A DNA stretch of 64,000 nt. Source: Tsukamurella sp. M9C (GTDB lineage: Bacteria > Actinomycetota > Actinomycetes > Mycobacteriales > Mycobacteriaceae). Position 1 is the first letter of the stretch, and every line of letters starts with the position of its first letter. This document shows, piece after piece, positions 10,596 through 20,049 of this stretch. Below the pieces are notes generated by a model. That model did no database searches, was not told the DNA's origin, and saw only the letters and a list, made by a program, of their open reading frames with translations. The position numbers were made by a program, and so were the translations under genes. The stretch is from contig NZ_JAIULG010000008.1 of the NCBI RefSeq assembly GCF_020169415.1, positions 43,175 to 107,174 on the forward strand. Reading direction: 5' to 3'.

Positions 10596-11303
10596 TCAGT
10601 CGCGCGGCGGCAGCTCGCAGCCGTCGGGACCGCACGCCTCGGCGTCGTCGCCGCCGATGACGGTGAGCGGCTCCTCACCGCGGGCCTTCGTCAGCGCCTC
10701 GGTGAAGACCTCGGGCGGCTGGGCGCCGGAGACGGCGTACTTGCCGTCGAAGACGAAGAACGGGACGCCGCCGATGCCGATCCGCTTGGCGGTCTCCTCG
10801 TCGGCGCGGACCGCGTCCGCGTAGGCGGACGGATCGTCGAGCACCGCGCGGGCGGCGGCACCGTCGAACCCGGCGGACTCGGCGATGGCGACGAGGCGGT
10901 CGCGGCTGCCGAAGGCGGGCGTCGGCTCGGCGAAGTTCGCGGCGTAGAGCGCGTCGAGCAGCGCCTCCTGCCGGCCGAGCTCGAGGGCCCAATGGAGCAG
11001 GCGGTGCATGTCGAAGCTGTTGCCGCTGTCGCGGCCGTCGACCTGGTAGGGCAGGCCGAGCTGCTGCGCCTGCGCGCCGAGGCCGCGCTCGTTCGCGGCG
11101 GCCTGCGCCTCACTGATGCCGTACTTGGCCGCGATCCGCGGGATGACGGGCTCGGAGTCGCCGGCGGTGGGGTCCAGTTCGTAGGAGCGGTGGATCACCT
11201 CGACCTGGTCGCGCTGCGGGAAATCCGCGAGCGCCTCCTCGAAACGCGCCTTCCCGATGTAGCAGAAGGGGCAGTTGATATCGGTCCAGACGTCCACGCG
11301 CAT
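10596..11303 (-). CDS. DsbA family oxidoreductase (FrnE-like)
   Basis: This 235-residue thioredoxin-fold protein starts MRVDVWTDINCPFCYIGK. The CPFC motif at about residues 11-14 is the redox centre, and the cis-proline loop is GIGGVPFFVF. This is the cytoplasmic FrnE-type branch of the DsbA family, associated with oxidative stress or polyketide pathways. No signal peptide is present. An extra C-terminal cysteine pair (ACGPDGCELPP) is present and might form a second redox pair. Confidence 0.88.
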   Translation of the reverse strand: MRVDVWTDINCPFCYIGKARFEEALADFPQRDQVEVIHRSYELDPTAGDSEPVIPRIAAKYGISEAQAAANERGLGAQAQQLGLPYQVDGRDSGNSFDMHRLLHWALELGRQEALLDALYAANFAEPTPAFGSRDRLVAIAESAGFDGAAARAVLDDPSAYADAVRADEETAKRIGIGGVPFFVFDGKYAVSGAQPPEVFTEALTKARGEEPLTVIGGDDAEACGPDGCELPPRD

Positions 11304-11469
11304 GAAAGGTTCAACCGTCGGCGGCCCGCGGTGATTCCGTGCTCCGCGTCACGAACGGGTGGAGGTACTCCTCGTGTCGTCTGATCAGGGGAATCTCACC
11401 CGTGGGCGTTGTCGGGTCGTCGCCCGGCCGCGATCATGGGATTCGACTTGATCGGATGGGAGAGAAGAC

Positions 11470-11829
11470 ATGCAACGTCTCGTATCTCGCGGTACCGCGG
11501 TGGCTCTGCTCGCGGCCGCGGTCCTCGCCGGTGCGGCGCAGCCCGCCAACGCGGCGCGGAATCCGTACTTCCCGAACGGCGCGGTGAACTGGTGCCAGGG
11601 TGGACAGGCTCCCGGGTACGGCGGCGCGCGGTACTGCCTGGGGAAGCCGTACTCCGACGGGAGTTTCTACGCGCAGTCCTGGAGTCTCACGTCGGCGGGC
11701 ATCTTCGCTCCCGGCGTGTGGCACGCGACCGCCTCGTGTTCGGTCCGCATCGGTGGATCCATCCAGGGCGGGAGCCCGAACGGCCGACCGTCCTGCGGCG
11801 GAGGGCCGCAGTTCATCGACGTCCGGTGA
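11470..11829 (+). CDS. Secreted small protein of unknown function
   Basis: This 119-residue protein has a clear signal peptide (RLVSRGTAVALLAAAVLAGA, then a likely cut after ANA near residue 29). The mature part of about 90 residues is glycine-, tryptophan- and cysteine-rich (four cysteines, for example NWCQGGQAP and SCSVRIGG), so it may be disulfide-stabilised. GGGAGAGAAG precedes the ATG. It stands alone between a convergent terminator and the FrnE-like gene. I do not recognise the family. Confidence 0.7.
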   Translation: MQRLVSRGTAVALLAAAVLAGAAQPANAARNPYFPNGAVNWCQGGQAPGYGGARYCLGKPYSDGSFYAQSWSLTSAGIFAPGVWHATASCSVRIGGSIQGGSPNGRPSCGGGPQFIDVR

Positions 11830-11870
11830 CGCGGGCGGTCGCATGTCCATGCCATGTGACCGCCCGCGTC
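11828..11870. terminator. Bidirectional hairpin terminator
   Basis: An 18-bp stem (11828-11845 with 11853-11870, one G-T pair) and a 7-base loop fill the gap between the stops of the secreted-protein gene and the convergent SDR gene. Confidence 0.75.
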
Positions 11871-11871
11871 C

Positions 11872-12711
11872 TCACACGGCGTAGGTGACGCCCGTGAGCT
11901 TCTCGGAGACGGCCCACAACTCGGCCCACTTGGCCTGATCCTTCGAGACCGCGGTGCTGGAGCACTTGCCCACCGGGCCGCGGGACTGGAAGAGCTGCGT
12001 CGGCCCCCACCACGGGTGCGGGTCGAGGTCAGGATCGGTCGCGGCCAGGATCAGCGACTGCGCGGCCTTCGCCGGCGGGTTCGCCAGCATCGCGACGGCG
12101 GGCTTCATCACGAGATCCAGCGGGGTGTCCGTGCGGGCGAACAGCCCGGTCGGCGAGACGCCGGGGTGCACGTAGTACGCCTTCTTCTCGGAACCCGCGG
12201 CCTCGAACCGGCGCTGCAGCTCGCGCGCGAACATCATGTTCGCGAGCTTGCTCTGCCCGTACGCCTCGGTGCGCAGGTACTTCCGGTTCTCGTAGTTCGG
12301 GTCGTCCATGCGCCAGCGGTAGTTCTGCCGGTGCGCCACCGACGAGACCGCGACCACGCGGTCCGTCAGCCGGTCGAGCAGCAGGCCGGTGAGGGCGAAG
12401 TGCCCGAGGTGGTTCACGCCGAACTGCATCTCGAAGCCCTGCTTCGTGCGGCGCAGCGGGATGTTCATCAGGCCGGCGTTGTTGACGAGCACGTCGACCT
12501 CGGCGGTGCGGTCGGCGAAGGCGCGCACCGAGTCCAGGTCCGCGAGGTCGAGCTGCTCGACGGTCACGTCGCCGTCGATGCCGTCGGCGATGCGCTGGGC
12601 GCCCGCGACGTCGCGGCACGCCATCACGACGCGGCCGCCGGTGGCGGCGAGACTGCGCGTCACGACCTCGCCGAGGCCGCCGTTCGCGCCGGTCACTACA
12701 TAGGTGGTCAT
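11872..12711 (-). CDS. Short-chain dehydrogenase/reductase
   Basis: This 279-residue SDR has the cofactor motif TGANGGLGE at residues 7-15, NNAG near 77, and YGQSK as the active-site YxxxK. The region HPGVSPTGLFA is typical of the retinol dehydrogenase/protochlorophyllide reductase-like branch. ATG 12711 gives the family start MTTYVVTGANGG; a longer frame to 12750 runs into the upstream gene. It follows the MpaB-like gene by 10 bases on the same strand, so they probably form an operon. Confidence 0.87.
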   Translation of the reverse strand: MTTYVVTGANGGLGEVVTRSLAATGGRVVMACRDVAGAQRIADGIDGDVTVEQLDLADLDSVRAFADRTAEVDVLVNNAGLMNIPLRRTKQGFEMQFGVNHLGHFALTGLLLDRLTDRVVAVSSVAHRQNYRWRMDDPNYENRKYLRTEAYGQSKLANMMFARELQRRFEAAGSEKKAYYVHPGVSPTGLFARTDTPLDLVMKPAVAMLANPPAKAAQSLILAATDPDLDPHPWWGPTQLFQSRGPVGKCSSTAVSKDQAKWAELWAVSEKLTGVTYAV

Positions 12712-12721
12712 GGCGGCCAGC

Positions 12722-13651
12722 CTACGAGGCGGTCGCGGCGCGTGCCCCACGGCCGTACCGCTCCCGCGCCTGCGCGGGCGTGACGATGCCCGCGGGCTCG
12801 TCGCTCTGGGCGAAGTGGCGGCGCAGGATCCCGCCCGTCATGGGCGCCACCAGCCCGCCCAGCCGGACGGTGCCCGCGGCGTGCTGGGCCGAGGCGGCGC
12901 GGACCGCGAGGCGCACGGCGAGCGGATAGGCGACGTCGACGACGCCGGGCTGATCGAAGCCGCCCATCTCGCGCATCCAGGCCGGCAGGGTCGCGATCGT
13001 GGCGGGAGCGATGAGCGCGCCGCCCATCCGCAGGCGCGCGCCGCGATCCCGCGGGCGCAGCAGGTAGTGCATGCCGGTGCGGGCGCGCTCGGTGAGCGCG
13101 AGCGTCGGCCGGACGCGCGCGAAGTACTCCCGCACCTCGTCGCGCGAGGTGGGCACGTCGGCCGGGTCGCAGGTCTGCAGCTCCGCGGCGACGACGCAGT
13201 CGCGCCAGTACCGCGCCTCCTCGTCGGCGGTGAGCGGCCCGGGACCGTACATCTCGTAGCACTTGAGCACCGAGTGCCAGCCGGTCACGTGGATCCACAG
13301 CTGCGAGGCCGGGTTGTTGGCGCTGTACCGCTTGCCGGTGATCGGCTCGATGCCGGTGGCCTTGCGGTGCACGTCCATGAGGTGCTCGGAGGCCTCGATC
13401 GCGGTCTTGGAATCCGCGGTGGCGACGAGGAGGAAGTAGGCGAGCGTCCGGTCGAGCCGGCCGAACGGGTCGGTGTAGATCCCCGCCGAGTCCGCGACCG
13501 CGGCGGTGAGGTTCGGGTCGAAGTGTTCCAGCACCACCGAGCGCTGGAAACCGATGAGTGCGGTGGGCGAGGCCCACACCTTCCACGTGGGCGAGTCCGG
13601 ACCGAAGAATCCCTGGTCGGTGACGCGCAGCGGGCCGTCTGAGAGCTTCAT
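12722..13651 (-). CDS. MpaB-like oxygenase (DUF2236)
   Basis: This 309-residue protein belongs to the heme-binding oxygenase family that includes fungal MpaB and latex-clearing protein. Typical features include the early GFQRSVVLEHFDP and GRLDRTLAYFLL, and WIHVTGWHSVLKCYEMYG, which carries the conserved histidines. Actinobacteria carry many paralogues with unknown substrates. It lies between mutY and an SDR on the same strand, suggesting a small redox operon. Confidence 0.82.
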   Translation of the reverse strand: MKLSDGPLRVTDQGFFGPDSPTWKVWASPTALIGFQRSVVLEHFDPNLTAAVADSAGIYTDPFGRLDRTLAYFLLVATADSKTAIEASEHLMDVHRKATGIEPITGKRYSANNPASQLWIHVTGWHSVLKCYEMYGPGPLTADEEARYWRDCVVAAELQTCDPADVPTSRDEVREYFARVRPTLALTERARTGMHYLLRPRDRGARLRMGGALIAPATIATLPAWMREMGGFDQPGVVDVAYPLAVRLAVRAASAQHAAGTVRLGGLVAPMTGGILRRHFAQSDEPAGIVTPAQARERYGRGARAATAS

Positions 13652-13698
13652 GGCTCGAATCTATCACCAATTCCTACAGCTGTGAATAAAAACATCCG

Positions 13699-14619
13699 TC
13701 ACCCCTCGCCGGCGAGCGCGAAGCGTCCGTCCCCCGTCTGCTCGATCAGCCCGTCCACCAGCAGCGAGTCCAGCGCGCGGTCGCGCTGCGCCGGATCGCG
13801 CTCCCACGCCAGGTCGAGCGCGGCGCGGGGGACGGCACCGTCGGCCCCGCGGAGCACGTCGAGGAGCCTCCCGCGCGCCTGTCGGTCGGTGCCCTCGTAC
13901 TTCTGCACCTTCCGCGGCGCGACGGTGCCCGCCGGCGCCCCGGCCGCGAGCCAGGCGCAGTCGGCGTGGATCGGGCACTCGCCGCAGCGCGGCGACCGCG
14001 CGGTGCAGACCAGCGCACCCAGCTCCATGAGCCCGGCCGAGAGCCGCGTCCGGCGGTCCGCGGGCACGGTCTCCAGGGCCGCCGTCGCCGCCGCCAGGTC
14101 GCGCTTGGCCGACGGTGCCGCCGCGTCGGAGTCGCCGTCCGCGGCGCGGGCGAGGACCCGGCGCACGTTGATGTCGACGACGGGCACGTCCTGGCCGAAG
14201 GCGAAGCAGGCCACCGCGCGGGCGGTGTAGTCGCCGACGCCCGGCAGCGACAGCAGTTCGTCGACGTCGCCGGGGACGGCGCCGTCGAACCGCTCGACGA
14301 GGGCCTGCGCGCACGCGTGCAGCCGCATCGCCCGGCGCGGGTAGCCGAGCTTGCCCCAGGCGCGCACGGCGTCGGCGCCGGTGGCGGCGGCGAGATCGGC
14401 AGGGGTGGGCCACCGCTCCATCCACGCGCGCCATACGGGCTCGACCCGCACCACGGGGGTCTGCTGCAGCATCACCTCGCTGACCAGGATCGCCCACGCC
14501 CCGACGTCCGGGGCCCGCCACGGGAGGTCGCGCTCCGCGGCGTCGAACCATCCCAGCACCGGTGTGAAATCCGGGACAGAATCCGCTCCGGTGTCTCGCG
14601 TCGACGTCACGAAGTGCAT
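13699..14619 (-). CDS. mutY: A/G-specific adenine DNA glycosylase
   Basis: This 306-residue helix-hairpin-helix glycosylase removes A mispaired with 8-oxoguanine. Catalytic Glu48 sits in SEVMLQQTP and Asp149 in VPVVDINVRR. The HhH is LPGVGDYTARAV. The iron-sulfur ligands are C205, C212, C215 and C221 (C-X6-C-X2-C-X5-C). A C-terminal winged-helix-like part follows (RQARGRLLDVLRGADGAVPR). ATG 14619 leaves only 9 bases before the divergent canB ATG; later in-frame starts (GTG at residue 4) are possible. Order mutY-canB matches mycobacteria. Confidence 0.94.
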   Translation of the reverse strand: MHFVTSTRDTGADSVPDFTPVLGWFDAAERDLPWRAPDVGAWAILVSEVMLQQTPVVRVEPVWRAWMERWPTPADLAAATGADAVRAWGKLGYPRRAMRLHACAQALVERFDGAVPGDVDELLSLPGVGDYTARAVACFAFGQDVPVVDINVRRVLARAADGDSDAAAPSAKRDLAAATAALETVPADRRTRLSAGLMELGALVCTARSPRCGECPIHADCAWLAAGAPAGTVAPRKVQKYEGTDRQARGRLLDVLRGADGAVPRAALDLAWERDPAQRDRALDSLLVDGLIEQTGDGRFALAGEG

Positions 14620-14628
14620 TATGGACCC

Positions 14629-15282
14629 ATGCCCACCTCGACTCCTCCCGGCGCCTGGCGCGCCCTCCGTGAAGGCAACCAGCGCTTCGTCGAAGGCGCG
14701 CCGGCGCACCCGAACCAGGGCGCCAGCCGCGTGGCGGAACTCGCGAGCGGACAGCAGCCCACCGCGGTGCTGTTCGGCTGCGGCGACTCCCGCGTCGCCG
14801 CCGAGGTGATCTTCGACCAGGGCCTCGGCGACATGTTCGTGGTCCGCACCGCCGGCCACATCATCGACGCCGCCGTCCTCGGCTCGATCGAGTACGCCAT
14901 CGAGGTGCTCAAGGTGCCGCTCATCGCGATCCTCGGGCACGACAGCTGCGGCGCCGTCGCGGCCACCGTGAACTCGATCGACACCGGCACCATGCCGCCC
15001 GGCTACATCCGCGACATCGTCGAACGGCTGACCCCGTCGGTGCTCGCCGGCCGCCGCGAGGGCCTGTCGGACGTCAACGACATCACCGCGCAGCACGTCA
15101 TGGAGACCAGCTGGCTGCTGATCGAGCGCTCGCGGATCATCGCCAAGGGCGTCGAGGAGGGCCGGGTCGCGATCGTCGGCCTCACCTACGAGCTCGCCGA
15201 GGGCAAGGTGCACCTGCGCGGCTCCGTCGGCGACATCGGCGAGGCGGCCACGTCGCCCTTCCAGGCCGTCCGGCCGGAGTGA
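14629..15282 (+). CDS. canB: Beta-carbonic anhydrase
   Basis: This 217-residue enzyme interconverts CO2 and bicarbonate. The zinc ligands are Cys51 (in CGDSR, with the Asp53-Arg55 dyad), His104 and Cys107 (in HDSC). Length and motifs match Rv3588c. It is transcribed divergently from mutY with only 9 bases between the two ATGs, so each promoter must lie inside the other gene or overlap. A hairpin follows the stop. Confidence 0.95.
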   Translation: MPTSTPPGAWRALREGNQRFVEGAPAHPNQGASRVAELASGQQPTAVLFGCGDSRVAAEVIFDQGLGDMFVVRTAGHIIDAAVLGSIEYAIEVLKVPLIAILGHDSCGAVAATVNSIDTGTMPPGYIRDIVERLTPSVLAGRREGLSDVNDITAQHVMETSWLLIERSRIIAKGVEEGRVAIVGLTYELAEGKVHLRGSVGDIGEAATSPFQAVRPE

Positions 15283-15299
15283 TCCGTACCGATTCGTGA

Positions 15300-15324
15300 C
15301 ACGCCGCCGCAGGTCAGCGGCGTG
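15300..15324 (+). terminator. Hairpin after canB
   Basis: An 8-bp stem CACGCCGC/GCGGCGTG with a 9-base loop begins 17 bases after the canB stop. Confidence 0.5.
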
Positions 15325-15351
15325 AGGTCGGGGAAACGTTACGGTTGAGGC

Positions 15352-16161
15352 GTGCTTGAGCCCAACGGACCCCTGCCGCCCGAGATCTACTGGCGCCGCC
15401 GCGTGCTGGCCGCCGTCTTGGCGCTGTTCGCGGTGCTCGTCGTGGTGCTCCTGATCGTCTTCGTCGGTGGCGGCAAGGACTCGTCGCAGAACGCGGCGGC
15501 GACCTCGTCGACGTCGGTCACCACGTCCGACCTGCCCCCGTCGCAGGCGCCCGACGGTGCCGACCCCTCCGCCGGGAACAACAACGGCGGCGGCTCGGGC
15601 GGGGCCGGCGGCTCGGGCGCGCCCCAGTCCGGCGCACCGGCTTCGGGTTCAGCTTCGGCCTCCGCCAGCTCCTCGGGCGGCGGCGTTCCGACGCCCGGCG
15701 CGGTCGTCGCCGGCGGCCCCTGCCCCGACGCGAACATCTCCGTGGTGGTCGGCGCCGACAAGCCGACGTACGCGCTCGGCGAGCAGCCGACCTTCGAGGC
15801 GACCGTGACGAACGCCGGCCCGGTGGCCTGCTCGCGCGACATCGGCTCCGGGCAGCAGCAGCTGATCGTGCTCACCCTCGACGGCAGCAAGCAGCTGTGG
15901 ACGAACTTCGACTGCACCTTCCAGCCCGGGATCAAGAACGAGGTGCTGCAGCCCGGCCAGCAGCTGCGCTACAAGCTGCAGTGGGCAGGCACCACCTCGG
16001 CGCCCGGCTGCCAGGCGCAGCGCGTCCCCGTCGCGCCCGGCGCGTACCAGGTGGTCGCGCAGCTCGGCGCCAAGCGCAGCGCGCCGGTCACCTTCAACAT
16101 CGTCCGGGCGGCACCCACGCCGGAGGCCGGCGCGGACGCCGGTACGGGCACCGGCAACTAG
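15352..16161 (+). CDS. Membrane-anchored extracytoplasmic protein (Rv3587c-like)
   Basis: This 269-residue protein has a short cytoplasmic start (LEPNGPLPPEIYWRRR), one transmembrane helix near residues 17-39, a long low-complexity Ser/Gly/Ala/Pro linker (about 43-120), and a C-terminal beta-rich domain with several cysteines. The same plan and position are found in Rv3587c. Function unknown; the domain resembles an immunoglobulin-like sandwich by strand pattern only. The start is GTG 15352. It converges on disA with 21 bases between the stops. Confidence 0.8.
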   Translation: MLEPNGPLPPEIYWRRRVLAAVLALFAVLVVVLLIVFVGGGKDSSQNAAATSSTSVTTSDLPPSQAPDGADPSAGNNNGGGSGGAGGSGAPQSGAPASGSASASASSSGGGVPTPGAVVAGGPCPDANISVVVGADKPTYALGEQPTFEATVTNAGPVACSRDIGSGQQQLIVLTLDGSKQLWTNFDCTFQPGIKNEVLQPGQQLRYKLQWAGTTSAPGCQAQRVPVAPGAYQVVAQLGAKRSAPVTFNIVRAAPTPEAGADAGTGTGN

Positions 16162-16182
16162 CCGCGCGGAACCCGCAGCGGC

Positions 16183-17256
16183 TCAGAAGCGCTCGACCGA
16201 GGCCTCGGCGAGGCGGGAGAGGCCCTCGCGGGCCTGCCGCGCACCGTCGGACCCGATCCCGGGCACGGCCTGCAGGTCCGCGGCGGAGGCGGCGAGCAGC
16301 GTCTGCAGCGAGCCGAACGCGGCGACCAGCGCCTCGACCTGCGAAGGACGCAGCCGCGGGATCGAGCCGAGCAGGCGGTGCCCGCGCGGCGAGACCGGCT
16401 CGTCCTGCGCCTCGACGGTGCCCGAGAAGCCCAGGGCCGCAGCGATGGTGGTGGCGGCGAGCAGGTCCGCATCGCTGAGCGTGTCGATGCGGGCGACGGC
16501 GGCGTCCACGGAGTCGCCGTCGCCGAGGTAGTCGCGCAGTACGGGCTCGCGGAGCGAGATCGACTCGCCCAAAAGGTCTTCCAGCTGCAGCGCGATCTGC
16601 CGGCCCGAGGTGCCGAGCTCCAGCACGTGCTGCTCGATCTCGACGGCCAGGCGCCGCACCAGCTCCAGCCGCTGCACGACGAGCGCGACCTCGTGGACGG
16701 TCACCACGTCCTCGATCTCGGCGCGGGAGAGCTGCGTGAGCACCTCGTCGAGGCGGTGGGCGTACCGCTCGAGCGTGGCGATCGCGAGGTTGGCGCGGGA
16801 GAGGATGGGCGCCGCGTCGTCGACGAGGTGCCGCACCCCGCCGACGTAGGCGTGCACGATCGACATCGACGCGCTCACCGAGATCACCGGGTAACCGGTC
16901 TGGATCGCGGCACGCTCGGCCGAGCGGTGCCGCGTGCCCGACTCCTGCGTGGGGATCGCGGGATCCGGCACGAGCTGCACGTTCGCCCGCACGATCCGGC
17001 TGCCGTCGGTGGAGAGCACCACCGCGCCGTCCATCTTCGCCAGCTCCCGCAGGCGGGTGGGCGCGAACTCGACGTCCAGGTGGAAGCCGCCGTCGCAGAT
17101 GCCCTCGACCGCGTCGTCGTAGCCCAGCACGATGAGCGCGCCCGTGCGGCCGCGGAGGATCCGCTCGATCCCGTCGCGCAGCCCGGTGCCCGGGGCCACC
17201 CGGATCACGGTGTCGCGGAGCGACGCGTTCCCGCCGAACGCGGCTTCGAGGTCCAT
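16183..17256 (-). CDS. disA: Diadenylate cyclase DisA
   Basis: This 357-residue enzyme makes cyclic di-AMP from two ATP and scans DNA for branched structures. The diadenylate cyclase domain carries DGA at 76-78 and RHR at 109-111. A helical spine follows, then a C-terminal HhH DNA-binding domain ([17 protein letters not shown]). All key residues are present. It starts nine bases after the radA stop, and lpqE lies upstream of radA, so lpqE-radA-disA form an operon as in mycobacteria. Confidence 0.97.
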   Translation of the reverse strand: MDLEAAFGGNASLRDTVIRVAPGTGLRDGIERILRGRTGALIVLGYDDAVEGICDGGFHLDVEFAPTRLRELAKMDGAVVLSTDGSRIVRANVQLVPDPAIPTQESGTRHRSAERAAIQTGYPVISVSASMSIVHAYVGGVRHLVDDAAPILSRANLAIATLERYAHRLDEVLTQLSRAEIEDVVTVHEVALVVQRLELVRRLAVEIEQHVLELGTSGRQIALQLEDLLGESISLREPVLRDYLGDGDSVDAAVARIDTLSDADLLAATTIAAALGFSGTVEAQDEPVSPRGHRLLGSIPRLRPSQVEALVAAFGSLQTLLAASAADLQAVPGIGSDGARQAREGLSRLAEASVERF

Positions 17257-17265
17257 AGCGGTAGG

Positions 17266-18669
17266 TTAGCGCTCCTTCTTGCCGCTCGGCGCCAGGGAGC
17301 CCAGACGGAGGGCGTCGGCCAGCGTCGCCGCTTCGCCGATGTGGATGCCGTCGACCTTGAGCTTCTGCCCGTCGGGCGAGGGCGGCACGATGGCGTGGGT
17401 GAAGCCGAGGCGGGCGGCCTCCGCGAGGCGCCGCTCCAGGCCGGTCACGCGCCGCACCTCGCCGGCCAGGCCCACCTCGCCCAGCACGACGGTGTTCGGG
17501 CGCAGCGCCTTCTCGACCGCGCCGGACGCGACGGCCAGCGCCAGCGCGAGGTCGGCCGCCGGCTCGGTGATCTTCATGCCGCCGACCGTCGCCGCGTAGA
17601 CGTCCTTCTGCGGCAGGTTCTCGATGCCGCCGTGCTTGGTCAGCACGGCCAGGATCATCGCCACCCGGGCCGAGTCCAGGCCGGAGACGGCCCGCCGCGG
17701 CGAGGGCAGGGGAGTGGGCGTCACGAGCGCCTGGAGCTCGCCCAGCATGGGCCGCTTGCCGTCGAGGCCGACGGTGACCGCGGTCCCGGCCGCGGCCTGG
17801 TCGCGGTGGTGCAGGAACAGGCCCGACGGGTCCGTGACCTCGACGATGCCGGACTCGCGCTGCTCGAAGCAGCCCACCTCGTCGGAGGCGCCGAAGCGGT
17901 TCTTGATGCCGCGCACCATGCGCAGCGTGGAGTGCTTGTCGCCCTCGAAGCTGAGCACCACGTCCACGAGGTGCTCCAGCGAGCGGGGACCGGCGACGGC
18001 GCCGTCTTTGGTGACGTGGCCGACGAGGATCACCGCGATGCCGGAGGCCTTCGCGAGCGAGGTGAGCGTCGTCGTGATCGCGCGGACCTGCGTGACGCCG
18101 CCGTGCACCCCGTCGACGCCGGACGCCGAGAGGGTCTGCACCGAGTCGACCACCATGAGGGTGGGGGCGATCTGCTCGACGTGGCCGAGCACCGTGCCCA
18201 GATCGGACTCCGCGGCGAGGTACAGCTGATCCGAGAGGGCGCCGGTGCGCTCGGCGCGCAGCCGCACCTGGCCCGCGGACTCCTCGCCCGTGACGTACAG
18301 GGACTTGCCGCGGCCCGTGGTGGCCCAGCGGTGCACGACCTCGAGCAGCAGCGTCGACTTGCCGACGCCGGGCTCACCGGCGAGCAGGATCACGGAGCCG
18401 GGGACGATGCCGCCGCCGAGAACGCGGTCGAGCTCGCCGATGCCGACGGGCAGCGCGCGCGTCGAGTTCGGGTCGATCTTCGTGATCGGGACCGCGGGGG
18501 TCTTCGGGAGCGTCAGCCCGACGTTGGCCGCCGGGCCGGAGCCCGCGGCGCGGGCGGGCGCGCCCTCCTCCATCGTGGACCAGGCGCCGCACGACGGGCA
18601 GCGGCCGACCCACTTGGCCACGGTGTGGCCGCACTCGGTGCAGGTGTACTGCACCTTGGCTCGTGCCAT
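17266..18669 (-). CDS. radA: DNA repair protein RadA (Sms)
   Basis: This 467-residue RecA-like helicase aids branch migration in recombination. The zinc finger is C10-C13 and C24-C27 (CTECG, CPSCG). Walker A is GEPGVGKS at 98-105. The diagnostic [11 protein letters not shown] follows, and the C-terminal part is Lon-protease-like. It is in the middle of the lpqE-radA-disA operon; the RadA-DisA pairing is known to link c-di-AMP synthesis with DNA repair. Confidence 0.97.
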   Translation of the reverse strand: MARAKVQYTCTECGHTVAKWVGRCPSCGAWSTMEEGAPARAAGSGPAANVGLTLPKTPAVPITKIDPNSTRALPVGIGELDRVLGGGIVPGSVILLAGEPGVGKSTLLLEVVHRWATTGRGKSLYVTGEESAGQVRLRAERTGALSDQLYLAAESDLGTVLGHVEQIAPTLMVVDSVQTLSASGVDGVHGGVTQVRAITTTLTSLAKASGIAVILVGHVTKDGAVAGPRSLEHLVDVVLSFEGDKHSTLRMVRGIKNRFGASDEVGCFEQRESGIVEVTDPSGLFLHHRDQAAAGTAVTVGLDGKRPMLGELQALVTPTPLPSPRRAVSGLDSARVAMILAVLTKHGGIENLPQKDVYAATVGGMKITEPAADLALALAVASGAVEKALRPNTVVLGEVGLAGEVRRVTGLERRLAEAARLGFTHAIVPPSPDGQKLKVDGIHIGEAATLADALRLGSLAPSGKKER

Positions 18670-18684
18670 GAAGTACCGAGGGGC

Positions 18685-19278
18685 CTAGTGGCCGCCGGTG
18701 CCCTCGCCCGCACCGTGCTCGCCACCCTCGGTGGGGGTGATGCCAGCGGCGGAGGCGGGGGCGGCGCCGGCGTCGATCGGGACGTCGATCGGCAGCGAGC
18801 CGGCCTTCTCGAGGTGGAACCAGAGCTTGTTGGTCAGGCCCGGACGCCAGTTCGCGTCGACGGGGACGGAGACCGTGAGGCGGGTGATGCCGGCGGCCTT
18901 CGTGTCACTGCCCGCAGGGGCGGTGCCGTACAGCGAGCCGTTGGGCGCGAGGGTGGTGTCGCCGCCGATGGTGGCGAAGCGACCCTTCTCGTCCGAGATG
19001 CCCTTGAGCTTGTCGCCCTGGTGCGCGTTCAGGTTGGTCAGCACGAAGGCGAGCTTGCCCTGGCTGCCCGACACCGGGTACAGGACGTGCACGTCGCTGA
19101 GGGTGATCTTCTGGTCCACGAAGGTCTGGTTGGCGCCGTTGATCGCGGCCACCTGGTTCGCGGTCTGCGAGATCTGGCCCGCGCCGCAGGCGGACACCGA
19201 GAGCAGGGCGCCGGCGGCGAGCAGGGCGCCCGCGACGGTGGTGGCGGTGCGGCGGGTCGAGACGGTGCGTGCGGACAC
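18685..19278 (-). CDS. lpqE: Lipoprotein LpqE
   Basis: This 197-residue lipoprotein has a signal peptide ending in the lipobox LSVSAC, so Cys31 would be lipidated. The mature part contains [20 protein letters not shown] and matches mycobacterial LpqE, which lies upstream of radA. It is exported and anchored to the outer face of the membrane. Function unknown. The C-terminus is acidic and glycine-rich. It diverges from carD across 282 bases. Confidence 0.88.
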   Translation of the reverse strand: MSARTVSTRRTATTVAGALLAAGALLSVSACGAGQISQTANQVAAINGANQTFVDQKITLSDVHVLYPVSGSQGKLAFVLTNLNAHQGDKLKGISDEKGRFATIGGDTTLAPNGSLYGTAPAGSDTKAAGITRLTVSVPVDANWRPGLTNKLWFHLEKAGSLPIDVPIDAGAAPASAAGITPTEGGEHGAGEGTGGH

Positions 19279-19524
19279 GGTTCCTCCAGTTTCCTCCCCG
19301 TGCGCGGCGACACCCGCGTGCGGACGGTGCTGAGTATGTCACCACGCAGCGTAGTAGAAGGCGGGTCGGCCCGTGCCGCCGGGCGGCAAGTAGGGCGCGA
19401 GTACTACGCGCCGTCGTGCACTCCGCCGGTTGCCGGAACCTGCGGAGAACATCCACGGCTTCGTTTGTCAAGCCCAGGACGAGTCCTGACCTGCGACGTT
19501 GCCTCGCAGCCCGAATTCGCCCCG

Positions 19525-19533
19525 TGTTATCCT
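19525..19533 (+). promoter_or_regulatory. Extended -10 promoter element of carD
   Basis: TGTTATCCT fits an extended -10 (TGN-TATNNT) 27 bases upstream of the carD ATG. No convincing -35 is present. Ribosome binding sequences AAGGGG (19545-19550) and AAGGA (19552-19556) follow. The rest of the 282-base gap to lpqE shows no gene. Confidence 0.5.
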
Positions 19534-19560
19534 GGTCATATCGAAAGGGGCAAGGATCAG

Positions 19561-20049
19561 ATGATTTTCAAGGTCGGAGACACCGTTGTCTACCCCCATC
19601 ACGGTGCCGCACTGATCGAAGCTATCGAGATCAAGACCATCGGTGGACGTGAGCGCGAGTACCTCGTGCTCAAGGTCGCACAGGGTGATCTGACGGTCAA
19701 GGTTCCCGCTGAGAACGCCGAGGTCGTCGGCGTTCGTGACGTGGTCGGCCAGGAGGGCCTGGACAAGGTCTTCCAGGTGCTGCGCGCGCCGCACACCGAG
19801 GAGCCGACGAACTGGTCGCGCCGGTACAAGGCGAACCTCGAGAAGCTCGCGTCGGGCGATGTGAACAAGGTGGCCGAGGTCGTTCGCGACCTGTGGCGTC
19901 GGGAGCAGGATCGTGGCCTGTCGGCCGGCGAGAAGCGCATGCTGACGAAGGCCCGCCAGATCCTCGTGGGTGAGCTCGCGCTCGCCGAGGCGACGGACGA
20001 CGGCAACGCCGAGTCCCGTCTGGACGAGGCGCTGGCGGCGGCCTCCTGA
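19561..20049 (+). CDS. carD: RNA polymerase-binding transcription factor CarD
   Basis: This 162-residue essential regulator binds the RNA polymerase beta subunit and stabilises open promoter complexes. The N-terminal RNA polymerase interaction domain begins [17 protein letters not shown]. The helical C-terminal DNA-binding domain includes [17 protein letters not shown] and [17 protein letters not shown]. Length and sequence match mycobacterial CarD. Its stop overlaps the proposed CTG start of ispD, so the two are coupled. Confidence 0.98.
   Translation: MIFKVGDTVVYPHHGAALIEAIEIKTIGGREREYLVLKVAQGDLTVKVPAENAEVVGVRDVVGQEGLDKVFQVLRAPHTEEPTNWSRRYKANLEKLASGDVNKVAEVVRDLWRREQDRGLSAGEKRMLTKARQILVGELALAEATDDGNAESRLDEALAAAS

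Noticed and set aside
16378..19560. Very long open frame on the + strand through disA, radA and lpqE joining carD in frame
   Set aside because: The upstream 1060 codons are the antisense of three well-identified genes; the true carD starts at 19561 with its own ribosome binding site.
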